DNA of 60,000 nt from Membranipora membranacea (GCA_914767715.1 OU612066.1:15569001-15629000); one strand, 5' to 3'; shown: positions 13,201 to 26,900, counted from the stretch's first letter. Program-made: numbers and translations. The notes: generated by a model from the sequence alone, not told the origin.

Positions 13201-14124
13201 CGGAAAACACAAGAAAGAAACCATTAAACTGAAATTTCCATATTCATCTAATGTTATTCTGGGTTGATGTTGGATAAAAAGCCTCGGGTCCGGCTTTGCT
13301 ATATATAGAAGTATGATTGAAATCTTAAAATCATGCTGCCGATGGTGTGTATATGAATGAGCACTCAACCGCCTTGTCTAAATAAAATAGTGTGAATTGA
13401 TAACAAAAAGAGCGCTAATGAATTAAAACAATTCCATTCATGGCATTATTTGGAGTTGATTGTGAGGTCTTTATATGAGCAAGGTCTTTTGTTGAATTAT
13501 GCTTTGTTCTTAATGATTTCTCGTAATGAATATACTTTATTTTATAATGCTTTGGCAGCATTTTTGCCTCATTGTCTTATTGAAGTATTGGTGGAGCTGA
13601 TTTTATTTACTGTAAAAATCTCCTGATCTTTTCAGCCATTGAATGCATGTCTTAAAATAGTAAGTTTCTGGACCACACACTTTTGAAGCTGTTAAAAGCT
13701 CTCATGTTACGCTGTTCAAAGATCAACTTTAGGGACATGCATTATGGAATTGATGTTTCTTTCTACCTCTTGCCCTGACCTTTGCTGAAAAGAGATCATT
13801 TTAATGGATCTATTGTTCAATACACTTTAGAACTAAGCAGCAAAATCCAAACTTTATGTTGTGTCAAGATATAGCCCTACCATATTACGTTCTCTTGATC
13901 CATACAGCATGTTATAGATAGATAACGAAGATTATTAGCTCCTCCGTAATAAGTACACTAGACCTGCGAGTTCAGGTGTACTAGCAAATGGGTTCAACGA
14001 ACTAAAATATTTCAAATATCGGCTTTCAACTATATTTGCGATTATCTACTTATAGAATTTAGAGATAATCTCCAAGCAACTAGCAGAATCGGAAGCCAAA
14101 CTGGAAGCTGCCACAGTGAGGTGA
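1230..14124 (+). CDS. GRIPAP1: GRIP1-associated protein 1 (GRASP-1) orthologue, about 810 aa
   Basis: Coiled-coil protein. Vertebrate GRASP-1 is a Rab4 effector coordinating recycling endosomes and AMPA-receptor traffic. Twenty exons join in frame: 1230-1271, 2193-2321, 2695-2829, 3210-3326, 3627-3757, 4114-4178, 4688-4815, 5135-5287, 5508-5585, 5965-6195, 6488-6667, 6993-7106, 7404-7514, 7912-8043, 8603-8711, 9195-9349, 9951-10055, 10343-10433, 11369-11526, 14056-14124. Diagnostic matches to GRIPAP1 are the start ([11 protein letters not shown]), [78 protein letters not shown] and MLEETLTKN near the end. Heptad-rich Glu/Gln/Leu sequence runs through most of it; the Ser-rich break of exon 16 matches a similar break in the human protein. 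The length is close to human (about 840). I chose ATG 1230 over in-frame ATG 1149 by homology. The last exon ends in TGA, but an internal GTGAGG could be a donor to a further exon. Intron 2 looks GC-AG. Confidence 0.93.
2322..2694 (+). other. GRIPAP1 intron 2, apparent GC-AG intron
   Basis: The in-frame, phase-0 reading ends exon 2 at GCATCAAAG and the next bases are GCATGT, a GC donor, with the acceptor at CCAG (2691-2694). A GT alternative four bases on (GCAT|GTTATC) paired with the acceptor at 2697-2698 also keeps frame and gives Leu instead of Val, nearer the human ALSKSKKA. Sequence alone cannot choose between them. Confidence 0.5.
8243..8316. repeat. Imperfect hairpin (about 30-bp arms) in GRIPAP1 intron 14
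   Basis: The left arm ATGGTAG/AAGCATTT/CAACCACAT is mirrored by ATGTGGTTG/AAATGCT/CTACCAT on the right, around a short TGCTGGGT loop. It is intronic, next to a larger foldback element. It could be a small MITE or an RNA hairpin; nothing in the sequence decides. Confidence 0.55.
8340..8546. mobile_element. Foldback/MITE-like element, about 88-bp inverted arms
   Basis: The left arm begins TTAAAGACTTCCCAAAGACC (8340) and runs to about 8427. The right arm (about 8461-8546) is its reverse complement with roughly one mismatch in seven, ending GGGTAGTCTTTAA. A spacer of about 33 bp separates them. It lies in GRIPAP1 intron 14. There is no coding capacity, and I could not identify a clean target-site duplication. 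Confidence 0.8.
10502..10711. mobile_element. MITE-like element with about 50-bp terminal inverted repeats
   Basis: The left end TTCAGTTTCATT...TTAGGGA...TTAGGTACTCACTAAATTGA is matched inverted by the right end TCAATTTAGTG(TG)AGTACCTAA...TCCCTAATTAATGAAACTGAA. The whole is about 210 bp in GRIPAP1 intron 18. No open frame of note and no clear target duplication, so the superfamily is unassigned. Confidence 0.8.
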
Positions 14125-14941
14125 CCCTGACAAGATTTCTACGGCAGCATTCCGTTCCATTATGTAACATAGATGAGCTTGCTTTTTATTCACTTTACTT
14201 TTATTTGTTTGGAAATGTAACTCGACTACATGGTTGTGCTACATCAGAATGCTCTACATATTCCAACCCTAAGGCATGGATCAGGAGTTAGCACTTTCGA
14301 TCATAGCCAAGAAAAGGTAAAATTGGCTCACCAATTTTTCACTAATTCTGAGAGATTCCAAAAGAGCCTACTTTTGTTTTGACCTACAAGCTATGCAGCG
14401 TTTTTTTCGGCTTTTTTTCTCGGTATGGCAATGGTATTGCTTAGGTTTTTAATGCGCCGTACGTCAGTATGTTAATTATGAAAGTGTAACAAGTTATGCT
14501 GTGGTAATTATTGTTATCTAACTCACAAATTGTTTGCAGTGCACCCATTAGTGGAACTGCCAAGTTTAGGCCAATGATTTATCTAATGAAATTGTGGGTG
14601 GGATATTCCCTTGATGTTTTCTAATGCGATGCTTTCGGAGTTGTCTTCTGATAATTGTTTTTCTTTTTTAAACATCTTTGCGTTTTTGTCATGTTTCACT
14701 TCTAATGTGGTGAAAGTCTGCGGCTTAAAATTTCCAGTAACCTGAATTTTTTAACTGGGCTCACAGAATATTGTGTCACAGTGAGTTGATTGGTTGCCAT
14801 GCATCTTATTGTAAAATAGGATTAACATACTCAGTTTTTAATCATAATTACGGATTTCGTTTATTGTTAGATATTTATGCTGATGTGAGATTCTTCTAAG
14901 CAGAATGGAATCTATCTTTCTCCAAACTTGGTGCTCTCTTT

Positions 14942-14958
14942 CCCCCCCCCCCCCCCCC
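14942..14958 (+). repeat. Poly-C tract, 17 bases
   Basis: An uninterrupted run of 17 C. A shorter run of 12 C lies at 37747-37758. Both are simple-sequence tracts without other context. Confidence 0.95.
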
Positions 14959-17900
14959 GACTTTGATAATGCTCACATTATCCTCTTATGAGATTTTGTT
15001 ATGGATTTAGTAGTTTCTTGTAATATACAGAAATTATTTATAGGAGCAATACTCAAGCCACACCAGTGAATTAACACATTTACAGAATGTATTATGCATA
15101 ATATTAAGTAGATTAGGCCTCGAGATTATTTCACAATTGGCCTGGCATCACCCTGCATCGATTATTTAAAATGTTCTACCGCTCTGTCACAATATATAGC
15201 TCAGAACTGTGTCACTGAGATCTCATACTAAGCATTTAATCAAAGCAGAAACTGAGTGAATAAGTTTATTGTCCAAACTCTGCAGTTGCTGAATACTTAT
15301 TGTTTTCGCTCAAACTCAACTCATTCTCTTCTGCGAACCTGTACAAAAAATAACGTAATCTTGATCATAATGCTAATTATGCGAGTGGTATTAAGCTTTA
15401 TAAAATGTCATAATCATTATTCAAATAATAATAATACATTATATTCTGCAAAAGTTGCTGGTTGAAAAGTCGCTGCATTGGGTAAGGGTATACCAATCTA
15501 GGCTGTCAAGCATAATCATCACCCCTCCCACCCTGGCAGCGGCGCTTATTTTTCTGATATAGTGCTGACCCTGTTGCTGTAGCTGAAAGGTGAGTTGTAA
15601 ATGTTTGCTGTACGTGCTACGTCTGTAAACTAGTGTTTTGCTTTGTAATGAATTGCATCTATTACATTGCACTGCACACGTGGATCAAGTTGGGGGATAT
15701 TGAGCTTGAATGAACCTAGTTGCAATAATTTACGAAAGTTATTTGCAGAATATAGAGTACAGTTTAAATAAATCATTACTGTAATTTGATTGTGTGGCAT
15801 TATTATACGAAATGCTCTCCACACTTGGAATTATATCTTGACTAGATGTAAACGCTGTTAGTAGACTAGAAATTTGAGTTAAAGTACTTTGCGCCTTGTA
15901 TAAACTATTATCACCACCTCAAAAGTGGTGTAAACTATAAAGTACCAGTGTATGGAATACGAGATATCTGCTGGGTGTACATTGATAGCTCTTTCCAACT
16001 GCTTTGTATACCTCCGTTGTGGTATTTTTCAGAAGGAATGGTGATTAAACATTCGACCAGTCAATAAATCGGTAAGTTCATGTCAGATCACTTCATTAAC
16101 CGGTCACTTAAAACTTAATAGCCAGTAAATACATTAATACACTGAATTTAAAGAATTTCTAGGCTTTCAAATGTGAGAGTTGGTCAAAAATTTTGTTTTC
16201 AAAATATTTCAAAACTAATCTTTCTTTATCTCTTCTGACTCTAACATTGCTGTCACATCACTGATGTCTTGGTGATGTACCACTATGACATAGAAATGAT
16301 GCTGCAATAATAAAGACTGCTATTGATTTATGGAAGGGCAATGTGGCTTATGATAATATAGCTTATATTTATAATTCTATGCTTTATAATTTTGTATTCG
16401 TTGTCTGATGGTTAACGTCGTATTCTATCCCGTATATCGGATTATAATTTCTTTAGTCCTACACTGTACTCAATACGGGAGCATTGATCAGCACACGGGG
16501 CTCCATTCTCAATCAATCCGTGGGTGCGTATGGCTGCTGTGCTTAGAGGGTTTTAACGACAAACTGAAATCTTCAAATCTCCTGCAGGATTAATGCGCTT
16601 CACTTTACTGGACACACCTGATCTTTCTAAAAAAAACACCACTATTGCACTGCTGAACCCTTTGCAGCACAGACAACCAAGTTGCTTCTAGCTTTTTGCG
16701 ATATTATTTGGATCATATGCAGTTGACAGGTTGACGCTTTGCGAGGACGCAGGTTTATTCGTGGTACTGCCGCTAAACGCTTAACCTCATTTCTACCAGC
16801 ACTCAAAGGTATTAGTCAGGGCAAAGCCCTTTACACCACTAAACAGCTTCCAACTAGTATCAAGCAAGCTGACGATCGTGCTTTAACATTTCGGACCTCG
16901 CTCCAACTAGCCGCAATATTTTACAAACAGCGTGATATGTTACACAGTTTCTCAATTTGTGTTGCAGATTTTGGGAGTGGCATTGACTGGCAGGACGTTG
17001 CGCTGTCAGGGCTGCGAGCCCATGTCAGCAGGATTAAACTCATGATAACCTCCGACTAGGCCACTGGCGAAAGTACTTAACATCAGCCGGATACTTTCTA
17101 ACAGCTGGCACATTGCTGCCGCTGCCGCCGCAGAACCATTGAATAGAGTAAGTGCTATGTTATATCCGTACCTTACAGCTACCCCACAAACAACTCGTAT
17201 TAATTATATAAAATATTATTCTAGTTTACCTGCTATAAAAACAGCATTACTAAGGCATGTCAATCTGTTACTGCGCTTATCATTCGGCTGCCTATAGCTT
17301 ATAAATTCATAATTATAAGAAATGTAAGCCTGTTTTTTATACCGACAGCATAGCGGTGTATACTACGTTCTTCGATGTGTTTGCCACACAAAGATAAACC
17401 TGTTGCCTATTGCCAAAGTGCTTTCATGATAATCAGGGTATCACTTTTTTCATCAGTGCACACAGATGATGCGGAATGGGGAAAAACATTACATCTCGGT
17501 GATAATTTGTTGATGATTATATTGAGTTATGTTGTTTTATGTTGTTGTATCCAGAGTTGAATTGGCATATTATGCTGCTCAATCAAAAGCCATTAATTCC
17601 GGTTTTATAGCCCTTCCTATATCAGCCCTCGATAATCTTCCCAATGGCACTATGTTTTTACTAATAGTTCTGAGCAACTCATAGCACCTTTAGTGGAATA
17701 GTTTGAGTCGCTTACGTCTTGCTGTTCTCTCCTCTCTACGATTGCTGACGTGTATGCACTTTGCCCTGGAAAAGTCCGCTTCAAATCTCCTCACAGCTGA
17801 CTATTTACGTCTGATTTATAAAACAGAGAACAAGTCTAGGATAGTTAGCTGAGTTTGTCTATGGAATTTGTACTGCATTTCTGGATATTTAACACACTTT

Positions 17901-19841
17901 GCCTATGGAACTCCAGTCCACCTCTTGTTTATATGGATTTGGAAGGAGATAAGAATAGTTTTTGCAATTGAATATCTGTAAGCAAAAGCATAGACTAGAG
18001 TGAGGGGAAACTAAACTCTCAAGATGGACGAGCAGTCTAAAGATGTTTTTTCTCGGCGACTAGCAGGTTTGTTTCACAGCTTATTGCATGACGTTATGTA
18101 AATCTCATCACTTCTATATATACCTTGCTCTTTTACACATACTATGCTGCTGCCTTGTAGTAAAGTCTAGTGCAATTTTACGAAACACTGAGGGGCAGAA
18201 AAAACATTCAAGTTTTGTATCGTAACTTAATAATAGTAACAGATCACAAACTCATCATCCATGTATAATAGATGTGTGTTTTCGATGTGCCAGTGCAGAG
18301 CTACTCTTTAGCAATCTATATGAAAGAATGCCTGAGGGTTTCGTTTTAGTTAACTGGCTCTTTGATGCTGTTGCTGCGAGTGTTAATACCGAGAAATCGG
18401 TCGATGGGCTACAGTGGAAGCTAGATTTTTGGCAGCATAATATAGTGTACCAATGATCGGAGCCTTTACTTCAAATTATTCCCTTACTCTCGACGAGCAA
18501 TCGAGCGCCTGGATATCTAATTGCGTCGGTGGTCAAGTCAAGATGAGTGAGTTAGGTTTATTAGTAAACTAACTTAATAACAATATTACATCTCACAGTT
18601 AACATTATCAGCTTATGTATAACCTGTTTTAAACTGGCTGACAACAATTAAAAAATCAATTCTTTTTATGATGTCCATTTTTTAACTGCCACTGGTGAGC
18701 TGCAGTCAGCCCGGTCATCGAACATCGTAGAATTTCTCATCGTGACATCTCTGTAATGGCGGAGAAGTACAGAAAGCAAACTCCCCAATGACATTCAGCT
18801 AATTTCTGTCGGCCACAGAGGAACAGCATTGACATGACTCAATCAGTTAATATTTATTTATAACTTTGTCTGCCATTTTTGGCCTTGGACGTTGCATAAC
18901 TTTATTGTGGGCTTGGGGACAGCTTTAATAAATATAGAAATAGTACTCCGCTCGTGTTTGGCATTTCAGCAGTAACATTAATTGATATTTGGTTGGTGTT
19001 TTCTGCTTCCCAGAAAGCCGCAATAACAACTCAGTCGCACCCAATAAGAGAATCGCGGTGGAATGAAATTGCTGGCTAATGGTTTGGACCAATGACCTGA
19101 GCCATGCATGTTTTGCTTAATTTGACTTAGAGTTTACTCGAATACAAAGGAGAGCTGTTTAGAAGGTATAGGTTTATTTCTTGGTCAGACGACTGGTTGG
19201 TAGTTTGCTGTCTAATGCGATCAGCAGGTGTACCAGTGCTGCCGCTGCCGCTGTCGCGTTGACGTCAGCCTGTCTTTCACACAACTCCCCTGAGCTTTAC
19301 CGCTTCACAACTCTATATGATCCCTTATTCATTGGTTATTTTTATAGTTTTAACAAGTTAACCATAGACTATTCATTTACAATTAAATTGCTTACGGATT
19401 ACAGTTTAACAAAATTATGGTCTTATAGTTTACAGTCCACCTGTATTATGCTTAGCTAGGGCAGCATGTAGGCTAAGGCAGCATGTAATGCAGCACGTAA
19501 AGCCGGGTTTTAGTCGACATGTTTTAGTTTCTTAGTCGTGGATGAGTGGCCTAAGCATCCACTAGACCTCAGCGCAGTTGAAGCAGAAGTTTTCAGTGAA
19601 AAATTTACCGTGTTGTAAAATGCTATTGATCCTTGACTTGATTTGGTATTCAAAATTAGTCTTGGTGACATGATATTTTTTCGATGGTGATAATGTGTAC
19701 TGGCTGTACTAAAGTCGGGTGCGTAATATCTTTACATCTTCAAGCATGGGAATAGTCCATCATTCAAGGCCGATACCTCTGATTTGCGTATTCATAACTG
19801 CTGACCACTGGTTTTCATTTAGGCTTATGCTGAGCAGTATA

Positions 19842-19873
19842 TCACAGAGTAAGGATAAATCCTTACTCTGTGA
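19842..19873. repeat. Palindrome copy 1 (15-bp arms, 2-base centre)
   Basis: TCACAGAGTAAGGAT is followed by AA and then its exact reverse complement. The core CACAGAGTAAGGAT is shared with the palindrome at 20741-20772, about 900 bp away, and GCTGAGC precedes it as GCTCAGC precedes the other copy. Possibly a collapsed MITE consisting of two terminal repeats; inferred. Confidence 0.95.
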
Positions 19874-20740
19874 GTATATCCTTATGGACCTTGATGCATG
19901 CAGTTAAAAATAATTTGTCCATAAAAAAATTATAGCCAGATTTATTGAAATGAATGACGTAACAGGAAAATTAGGAAATGAGAATTGTAGACTAGTGCCT
20001 CGATTGATAATATAACACCGACAATCGTTTATGAGAATCTTTCAAGTCTGAGATGTAAGGATGAGGTAAAATCGCTCTGCAACCAAGGTGAGAAGCTCGG
20101 GTGATGTCTCAAATTGCACATCTGGTGATGACAGGCCGTGCCACCTCACATCACAGCTGTTATTCTTGCGGCAGCGACTTTCTTATGGAATAAATTACAC
20201 AAAAGGGAGCAAAGCTAGGCATTAGCTCACATTAATAAGAAAGTATCGGTGGAGGAGGGTATTGAAGCAAAGTGTGACTCGAGGTCACAATGGCCGTGTC
20301 AGATGCAGTAATTAGAGTAGCCATCGATTTCTTCGAGAAAAACACTCTATTGCTGTTGCGAATTAAAGTACTGTATTGCCTCCCTCAAGGCATAGACATG
20401 ATACATGTATATAGTTGCAAGAGGATCATGATGCGGGTGTATGATTATTGTCTATTGATCTTGGCATTGGTCAGAGTAACTACTGGACGACGTTGGCAAT
20501 AGCGAGACATTTTCGGTCATCCAAATGTACGTAATATGCTTATCTGCACTCATTAGCCAAAGTGTGCCAATTATAACCAATAATCTGCTCTCCCTCGGTT
20601 AGCTTGGTCACCAGTTGACCCGCTCTGCCCTCGCTGCTCGCTGCCGATGTTCAAAATAAATTCTTACGATGCAATTATAAGGGATCATTGCCTGCAACCC
20701 GTTTATATCAAATGAATGAAGCACCTTTGAGGAGCTCAGC

Positions 20741-20772
20741 ACACAGAGTAAGGATATATCCTTACTCTGTGT
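20741..20772. repeat. Palindrome copy 2 (perfect, 16-bp arms, no spacer)
   Basis: ACACAGAGTAAGGATA is joined directly to its reverse complement, so the 32 bases read identically on both strands. It shares a 14-base arm core with 19842-19873. The surrounding sequence is otherwise not repeated. Confidence 0.95.
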
Positions 20773-23700
20773 ACTCATCGTCACAGTGAATTTGTTCGAT
20801 GAGTTACAAGTTTGTCCTTGACACATGGTTACTCTTGAGTCCTCTTCATGAGAAGAGACGATTAATGCCAGGCACCTTGTTTCTGTGTTGATCGCCTGTG
20901 GTGCTTCTTATGACGCAATTAGCTTTGATCTGAAAAAAATTGAGAATAATGAGAAACGCTGTCGGTTGGGCCCAAGAGAATTACACCACATGTTTATTGT
21001 TATCTATGAAAGAAGTATTGACACCCACTATGTCTTTGGCTAGCTTGGGAGATCTTTAGCGTACGCTTGACACTACTAATGCACTGGCCGTTCCTAAAAA
21101 TAAGCACAATTTTATTTATTTATATCATAATTTGCATGATATTTTTTTTTGGTGGTGGTGTGTGTTAAGGGCTCGCTGTCAACACGACGATGTGACCTAC
21201 AGCCCCTCCCACGCACAAGGCAAGATGTTTTATCTGGTAGGCAGCAAGGATGACTGATGACACACTGCTATAATATTGATGATGTTTTATATTGTTTTGT
21301 TTATAATATCATTGGCTATATGCTGAATTCTACTCTGTTCTACAGTCCCTTGGGTGCTGATTCTATTCTATATTATGAGAATAGTTTTATTGTTGCGCCC
21401 GTTGGTGATAGAGAATAGTTTACATTGGTGAAGCAGTAATATTGTAAATGTAACTAGTGTATGCCATGACGAGCCGGATATTCTGTGTCTAATAGTATTG
21501 ATACACAGGCAGAGTTGGTGTGAGGATCCTTTCAGCTAGTCAGGTTGGTTACAGCTCGTGTTTGTTTTGAAACAAAAGAACTGTGCATGGGAGTAGCGAG
21601 TACGAACTCCTTAGTGATTTAGGTAGCTGTATTGTATCTTCTTCCGATCAGACGATGAATTTATAAGGTTATGTTCGACATTGTTTTTGGTATCTTGTTT
21701 TACCTGTTGTCAAGTTTTTGGGCTGTCGACTGTCAGGCTGTCAACTGTCGGGCTGTCTAGCTGTCGGGTTGTCATGTTGTCAGGTCCTACTGACAGGACA
21801 GAAGACTCAAGGTGATGCACCACCATTGTATAACTAGTTGCTAGTTTCGTTTTAAATTTTCTTAAAGTACATGTTCTTAAAGCACCTGCTGCTGCAGACA
21901 TGTTTGATGGTGATTTATACACCTACATCAGTAAATTGCAATCAAAGACATGTATTACAACATTTTGCAGGTTTCTTTACCTTGATTTATAATAATTACT
22001 TATACTGATAGTATTATTCAGGAATTAAGCTTGAGACCTAAGCTGCTATGGAATAGTATATAAAGGTTCAACCTGGCGCAATGGCATATAGTGCCAAATT
22101 TGATGTGGTTTATGTTCCCAGCAAACTCACATGGTAGTTGGGAACCAAAGTTCGGGTTCGGGTAAAGGCTTGCACTATGTTCTAAGGTGTATGATAGAAA
22201 TTTGCATGTGGCTTGCGGTACCATGCTGTTCCGTTTTGTTGCTTTTTACAACATGTAGATTTTGCTTTGTCAAAGGGTTTTTTGAGAGCAGCTGATTTGT
22301 ATCCAGCCTCTGCATTCCAGCGACAGCCGCTGAAGTTTCACTTCATTGTTCTGGTGCATTGGCTATGTGAGATTGAAAACAGCTACCATTATACGGGTCA
22401 GCATAGAATAATACGAGCATATAATACAGCGCAGCGGCAGCAGTAGCAGAATCTGAGTTGGTAACAAATGCATTCATAGAAAAGGCCTGGATTAGGTATT
22501 GTGTAATAGAGTTATAATGAAGAAATGGTGTTAGAATATACAATATAATGACCTTACGCATTGGTATTCTTTTCACGATTTGTATTTGCTCAAGGGCCAT
22601 GGTCTGTTGTTCTGTTGTTATTGAGATATGATATAGCAATTCGACTTGCAAGGTTTGCTGCTGAAAGGAATTCGTGGTGGGTTTAAAATTTAAACTGTGT
22701 GTATGTGTATTTTCTCGCCCTCGTTTTCTATGAATCAAATTTAAGTGTATGGGAACGGTAGATCATTACATGTTGGGCCCAATAATGCCGGTGATTTGAG
22801 AGGTCATTTATGGTAAATGCTATTATATACCTTAGCTTTCATGTAAATGGGTAGCATGCACGGCAGACAAGCACGTATGTGTAAATTTTGTACATTGATC
22901 AATCAGAATTTATTGATTTATTAATTTGGTAAAATAGCATCAGGCAAAACTGCCTGTCGCTTGAATGTCAATCATGTACAGCATATATTATCGCATTGGT
23001 TTAGGCAGCGAATACTATGTTGGTCTATAGTTCATTTTTTTCTCCCCCAGGTGATATATGTTCTTTTTCAGAATATTGATGCTCGTTCTGCTATTACCAT
23101 GTTACCAATATCATCAGTGATTTTCACGGTCGTTTGATTTCATCTCTAGCCACGCTGGTACAATTCTACAGTGTACGGCTGGTGTTTAAAATGGTGTCTA
23201 AAGATTGCTATGATGTTTTCCCTACGTATTCCTGAGTATTGGAAGGATTTGGGAAAGTGTAATTGATCATTAGGCCGTCTATGACTGCCGACAGCAATAC
23301 TGAATACCCATACTACAGTGGTACTCGACTGTGTTTAATTTAGAGGATATATATAGAACGGTTAATCGTAAATATAATGCTTTAAGTAGCTAAAATACCC
23401 AGCAAAACTGGCCAGTTCAGTTGGTTTTTGGTATTTGTATAATATGTAAATAACAGTTTTTCATGCATTAATGTAAATTATCGCAAATATTGTGCTAAAG
23501 AGATAATCAATGCGGTGCTGGCACAAATATTTACTAATTACTGAGCCTACTAAAGACCAGTATGTTTTACTGATGATGCCGCTGCTGCCACCGAGACATT
23601 GTTCCCAGCATGTGCCTACTTCTAGAGCGCAACAACCACAGATAACTTCAAAGTCAATGATCTAACAGAACTGGCAATCACATCAGACTGTCTCATTTCC

Positions 23701-23965
23701 TCAAATACTGTCTCTGGTGGTGCTCATTTCTGACCTCTAAACCAACCTCATTCCTAAGAGTCTAAAGCTTGGTACCTACCCCTAGTTTTCGCAATATTCG
23801 TTCATATGTTTGCTGTTTAACTTTCCTTTCATGTGTATCTTACCTAGTTTCCATAGTTCAAGGTTACATTTTTTTAATTCACCGCGGGCTGTCCTAGCAC
23901 CTGTCTTATTCAAACTAGTTCACTTGCACTTCAATGTTATTACATATTTTTTCTCTCTCTTGTAG

Positions 23966-26900
23966 CCAACACAATGGCGTCAGTTGCTGCATGGTTGCCG
24001 ATAGCTCGTGCGTCAGCCATAGGATGGGTACCTATCGCTCAGAATCCTATGCCAACATCCCCGGCTACAGAAAACAGCCACAGATCTGATGAACGATTAA
24101 AAATAAATGTCAGTGGACGCATATTTGAAGTTTGGCGAAACACATTGGAGAAATATCCGGATACCTTGCTTGGCTCCAACGAAAAGGAATTCTTTTTGGA
24201 CAGTGAAACAGGAGAGTATTTCTTTGATCGAGATCCAGATGTCTTTAAAAATATACTCAACTTCTATCGAACGGGTAAACTACATTACCCCAAAAACGAG
24301 TGCGTATCGTCCTACGATGAAGAATTGGCGTTCTTTGGCATCATGCCAGATGTCATAGGAGACTGTTGTTACGAGGAATACAGAGACAGAAAGCGAGAAA
24401 CGCAGGAGCGGCTCATAGATGACAAAGAGTCGGATGGAGTGGAAGCGCAAGTAGAAATGACATTCCGTGAAAAGATGTGGAAAGCATTTGAAGATCCACA
24501 ATCGAGCACGGTGGCGCTAGTGTTTTACTATGTTACGGGATTCTTTATAGCTATATCAGTTCTTACAAACGTTACAGAGACAATTCCTTGCGGAACAATA
24601 GAAGGTACAGACTTAAATCCGCCATGTGGCGACCGCTACGAAGGCGCATTCTTCGTCGTGGACACTGCCTGTGTTATGATTTTCACCATAGAATATTTAC
24701 TTCGACTTTACGCAGCTCCAAGTCGATGCGCGTTTATGCGAAGCATCATGAGTATTATCGACGTGGTAGCTATCCTGCCCTACTATATCGGACTAGTTAT
24801 ACCAGAAAACGATGACGTTAGTGGTGCGTTTGTCACTCTCAGGGTGTTCAGGGTGTTCCGTATCTTCAAATTCAGCAGACATTCACAGGGACTGAGGATT
24901 CTGGGTTACACACTACAGAGCTGTGCCAGTGAGCTGGGATTTCTCTTATTCTCCATCAGCATGGCCATCATTATCTTCTCCACTATTATGTTCTATGCAG
25001 AGAAGAACCAGGAGGGTACCAAGTTTGTCAGCATACCGGCAGCTTTCTGGTACACCATTGTTACCATGACGACCCTCGGGTGAGTTACCTGCCTCTTTTT
25101 CAAAAGTGATCTTCGCTGGTTCCATCATATGACCATTTAACCTGTCTACCCTATACTTATGTAGAACAAGTTTGTTTCTCTGTGTTGGAGGAGTTATATT
25201 TCAAAAGTTGGGTATCGAGGCGATACGTGGTGGCGGCAAGATATACAGCTTTTTAGGTATTCCTCCACATTTTTAGAGGGAACAAACTTGGTCTAGTACT
25301 CATGCTATTTTGTTATGAGATATCACAACTAACTTCTTAATTGCATGTATTAATACTGTGACCTCTCTGGGATTTTCAAACATCCAATTCATTTGAAACA
25401 ATAGGAGGAAGCTGACCCTTGAAAGAGCATTGAACAATCTGGAATTTCACCAATGCCAAATCAACCTATTACTGTTAAAGTGACGGTTTCATTGGGAGCT
25501 TAACTGAGTTAAGCTGTATTCGAGTATGCCTAAACCTAACTAGATTCCACATGACAGTTCGGTGAACCAATTATCTGTAGCACTTGCTTCAAGCCAGATG
25601 CTGTAAGGCTATTTTTAGTTCGCAGAAACAGCACCGTAGTTCAGTTTCTAGCCACGGCCAGACACACCAGTCATAAGGAGAGAGAAATGCAACCTATCAC
25701 ACAATCCCTAAAGCTATATTTAATTATGTTCCATAGCTAAGGCAGCTATCATGTGAAATGGCACAGGTGGCTCCCAATCAATAGACAACTCTGGCGTGTT
25801 GTGAGCGTCAAATTGTCAACTAGAGTGTAAAAGAGAATTGAATATTTTGCTGATGAACAGCTTCTGGTCCTAAGGTATAAATTGGGTGTCATCTTTCAAC
25901 ATTGTTGGACTTGCAGGTCTTGCACTGAAAATCCGTTCAACATCACAATGTTTTATCCTACTTGTTTGCTCTCAATATATGAGGTAAACAGCTCTGCTAT
26001 GCATATTTGATGGCTTTCTTGAGTATTAATTTCAGGGCCATAATATTCTTAAAAACAAGGCGCGATACTTGTCGGCATTCATTACTATAAAGTGCAGGCC
26101 TTGCGCTATTTGATGTTATCTTTTGTTACGTGATATGACGCATATAGAATTATGGCTTGACGTGGGCATCTTTAATGTATACTTCTAGATAAACTTTCAG
26201 CCAATACTGCTACCTATATGCAGCGTAACAATTGACAAACAAGTTGGATAATCAACTATGCGGCAGCATTGCAGATCGGGTACAGCGATTCATCATGACC
26301 CTGATTTGCACTGCTGCCAACCGCACTTGAATTAACGGAAACTGAGTTATTGAGACGAGAGTGGAAAGGTCCGATATGTTTTGACCAGGCAGCAATTAAG
26401 GATGTACAGTGATTTGAATTGAGACAAGCCAGAGAGCTAAAATAATTATCAATATGTAGGGACAATATCAATCAATTTCAAGTATGCTGCTTGCTGTAAC
26501 TTCTGGGGATGGCATTTATTTTTAGTTCTGAAATTGTCATCCGCAAAAATATTAAAAAATCAATAAGCTGGCAAAGAGTGTATTTAAAAGCATGCAATCT
26601 TATGTGTTATAGTCGTTCAAGTGGCGTTTGAAGTAGTATAGCATTGTTTAATTACTATCCAGTGTGTGGCCATATTAAAGACAGCATAATGCATTACAAT
26701 GAAACTGCTGTCACTAATGATCATGCCTTGAATGGGACAGCTTAAAATCCAGGTCAACAATACGCAGAATATCACAAAAGAACCATTTTAATTGAACTGA
26801 ATACCCCTCCACTAGACCAAATTTAGTCCATTTGCCTGCATTCAAAGATGCTCCCCCTCTACTGGTGACCGGTGGAAGGGAGCAACTGAAATGCAGGCAA

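Larger units (their letters stand above)
14125..23965. other. About 9.8 kb with no recognisable gene, between GRIPAP1 and KCND
   Basis: This contains the 3' UTR of GRIPAP1 and presumably the promoter and one or more 5'-UTR exons of KCND, since a good acceptor sits just before the KCND start codon. I found no exon with homology. It holds a 17-base poly-C run (14942-14958), several GCTGCCGCTG-type triplet tracts (about 17113, 19240, 22432 on the minus strand, 23572), two near-identical palindromes (19842 and 20741) and a possible mini first exon at 18024-18066. Open frames up to 131 codons look random. Confidence 0.6.

Noticed and set aside
16739-17059. 106-codon plus-strand open frame, considered as a transposon gag or transposase piece
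   Set aside because: No motif of any transposon protein could be recognised and no terminal repeats surround it.
22343-22738. 131-codon minus-strand open frame in the gap before KCND
   Set aside because: Composition is that of random AT-rich sequence, with no homology or splice sites.
24039-25128. Antisense open frames across the first KCND exon
   Set aside because: Shadows of the channel coding sequence on the opposite strand, with no independent support.
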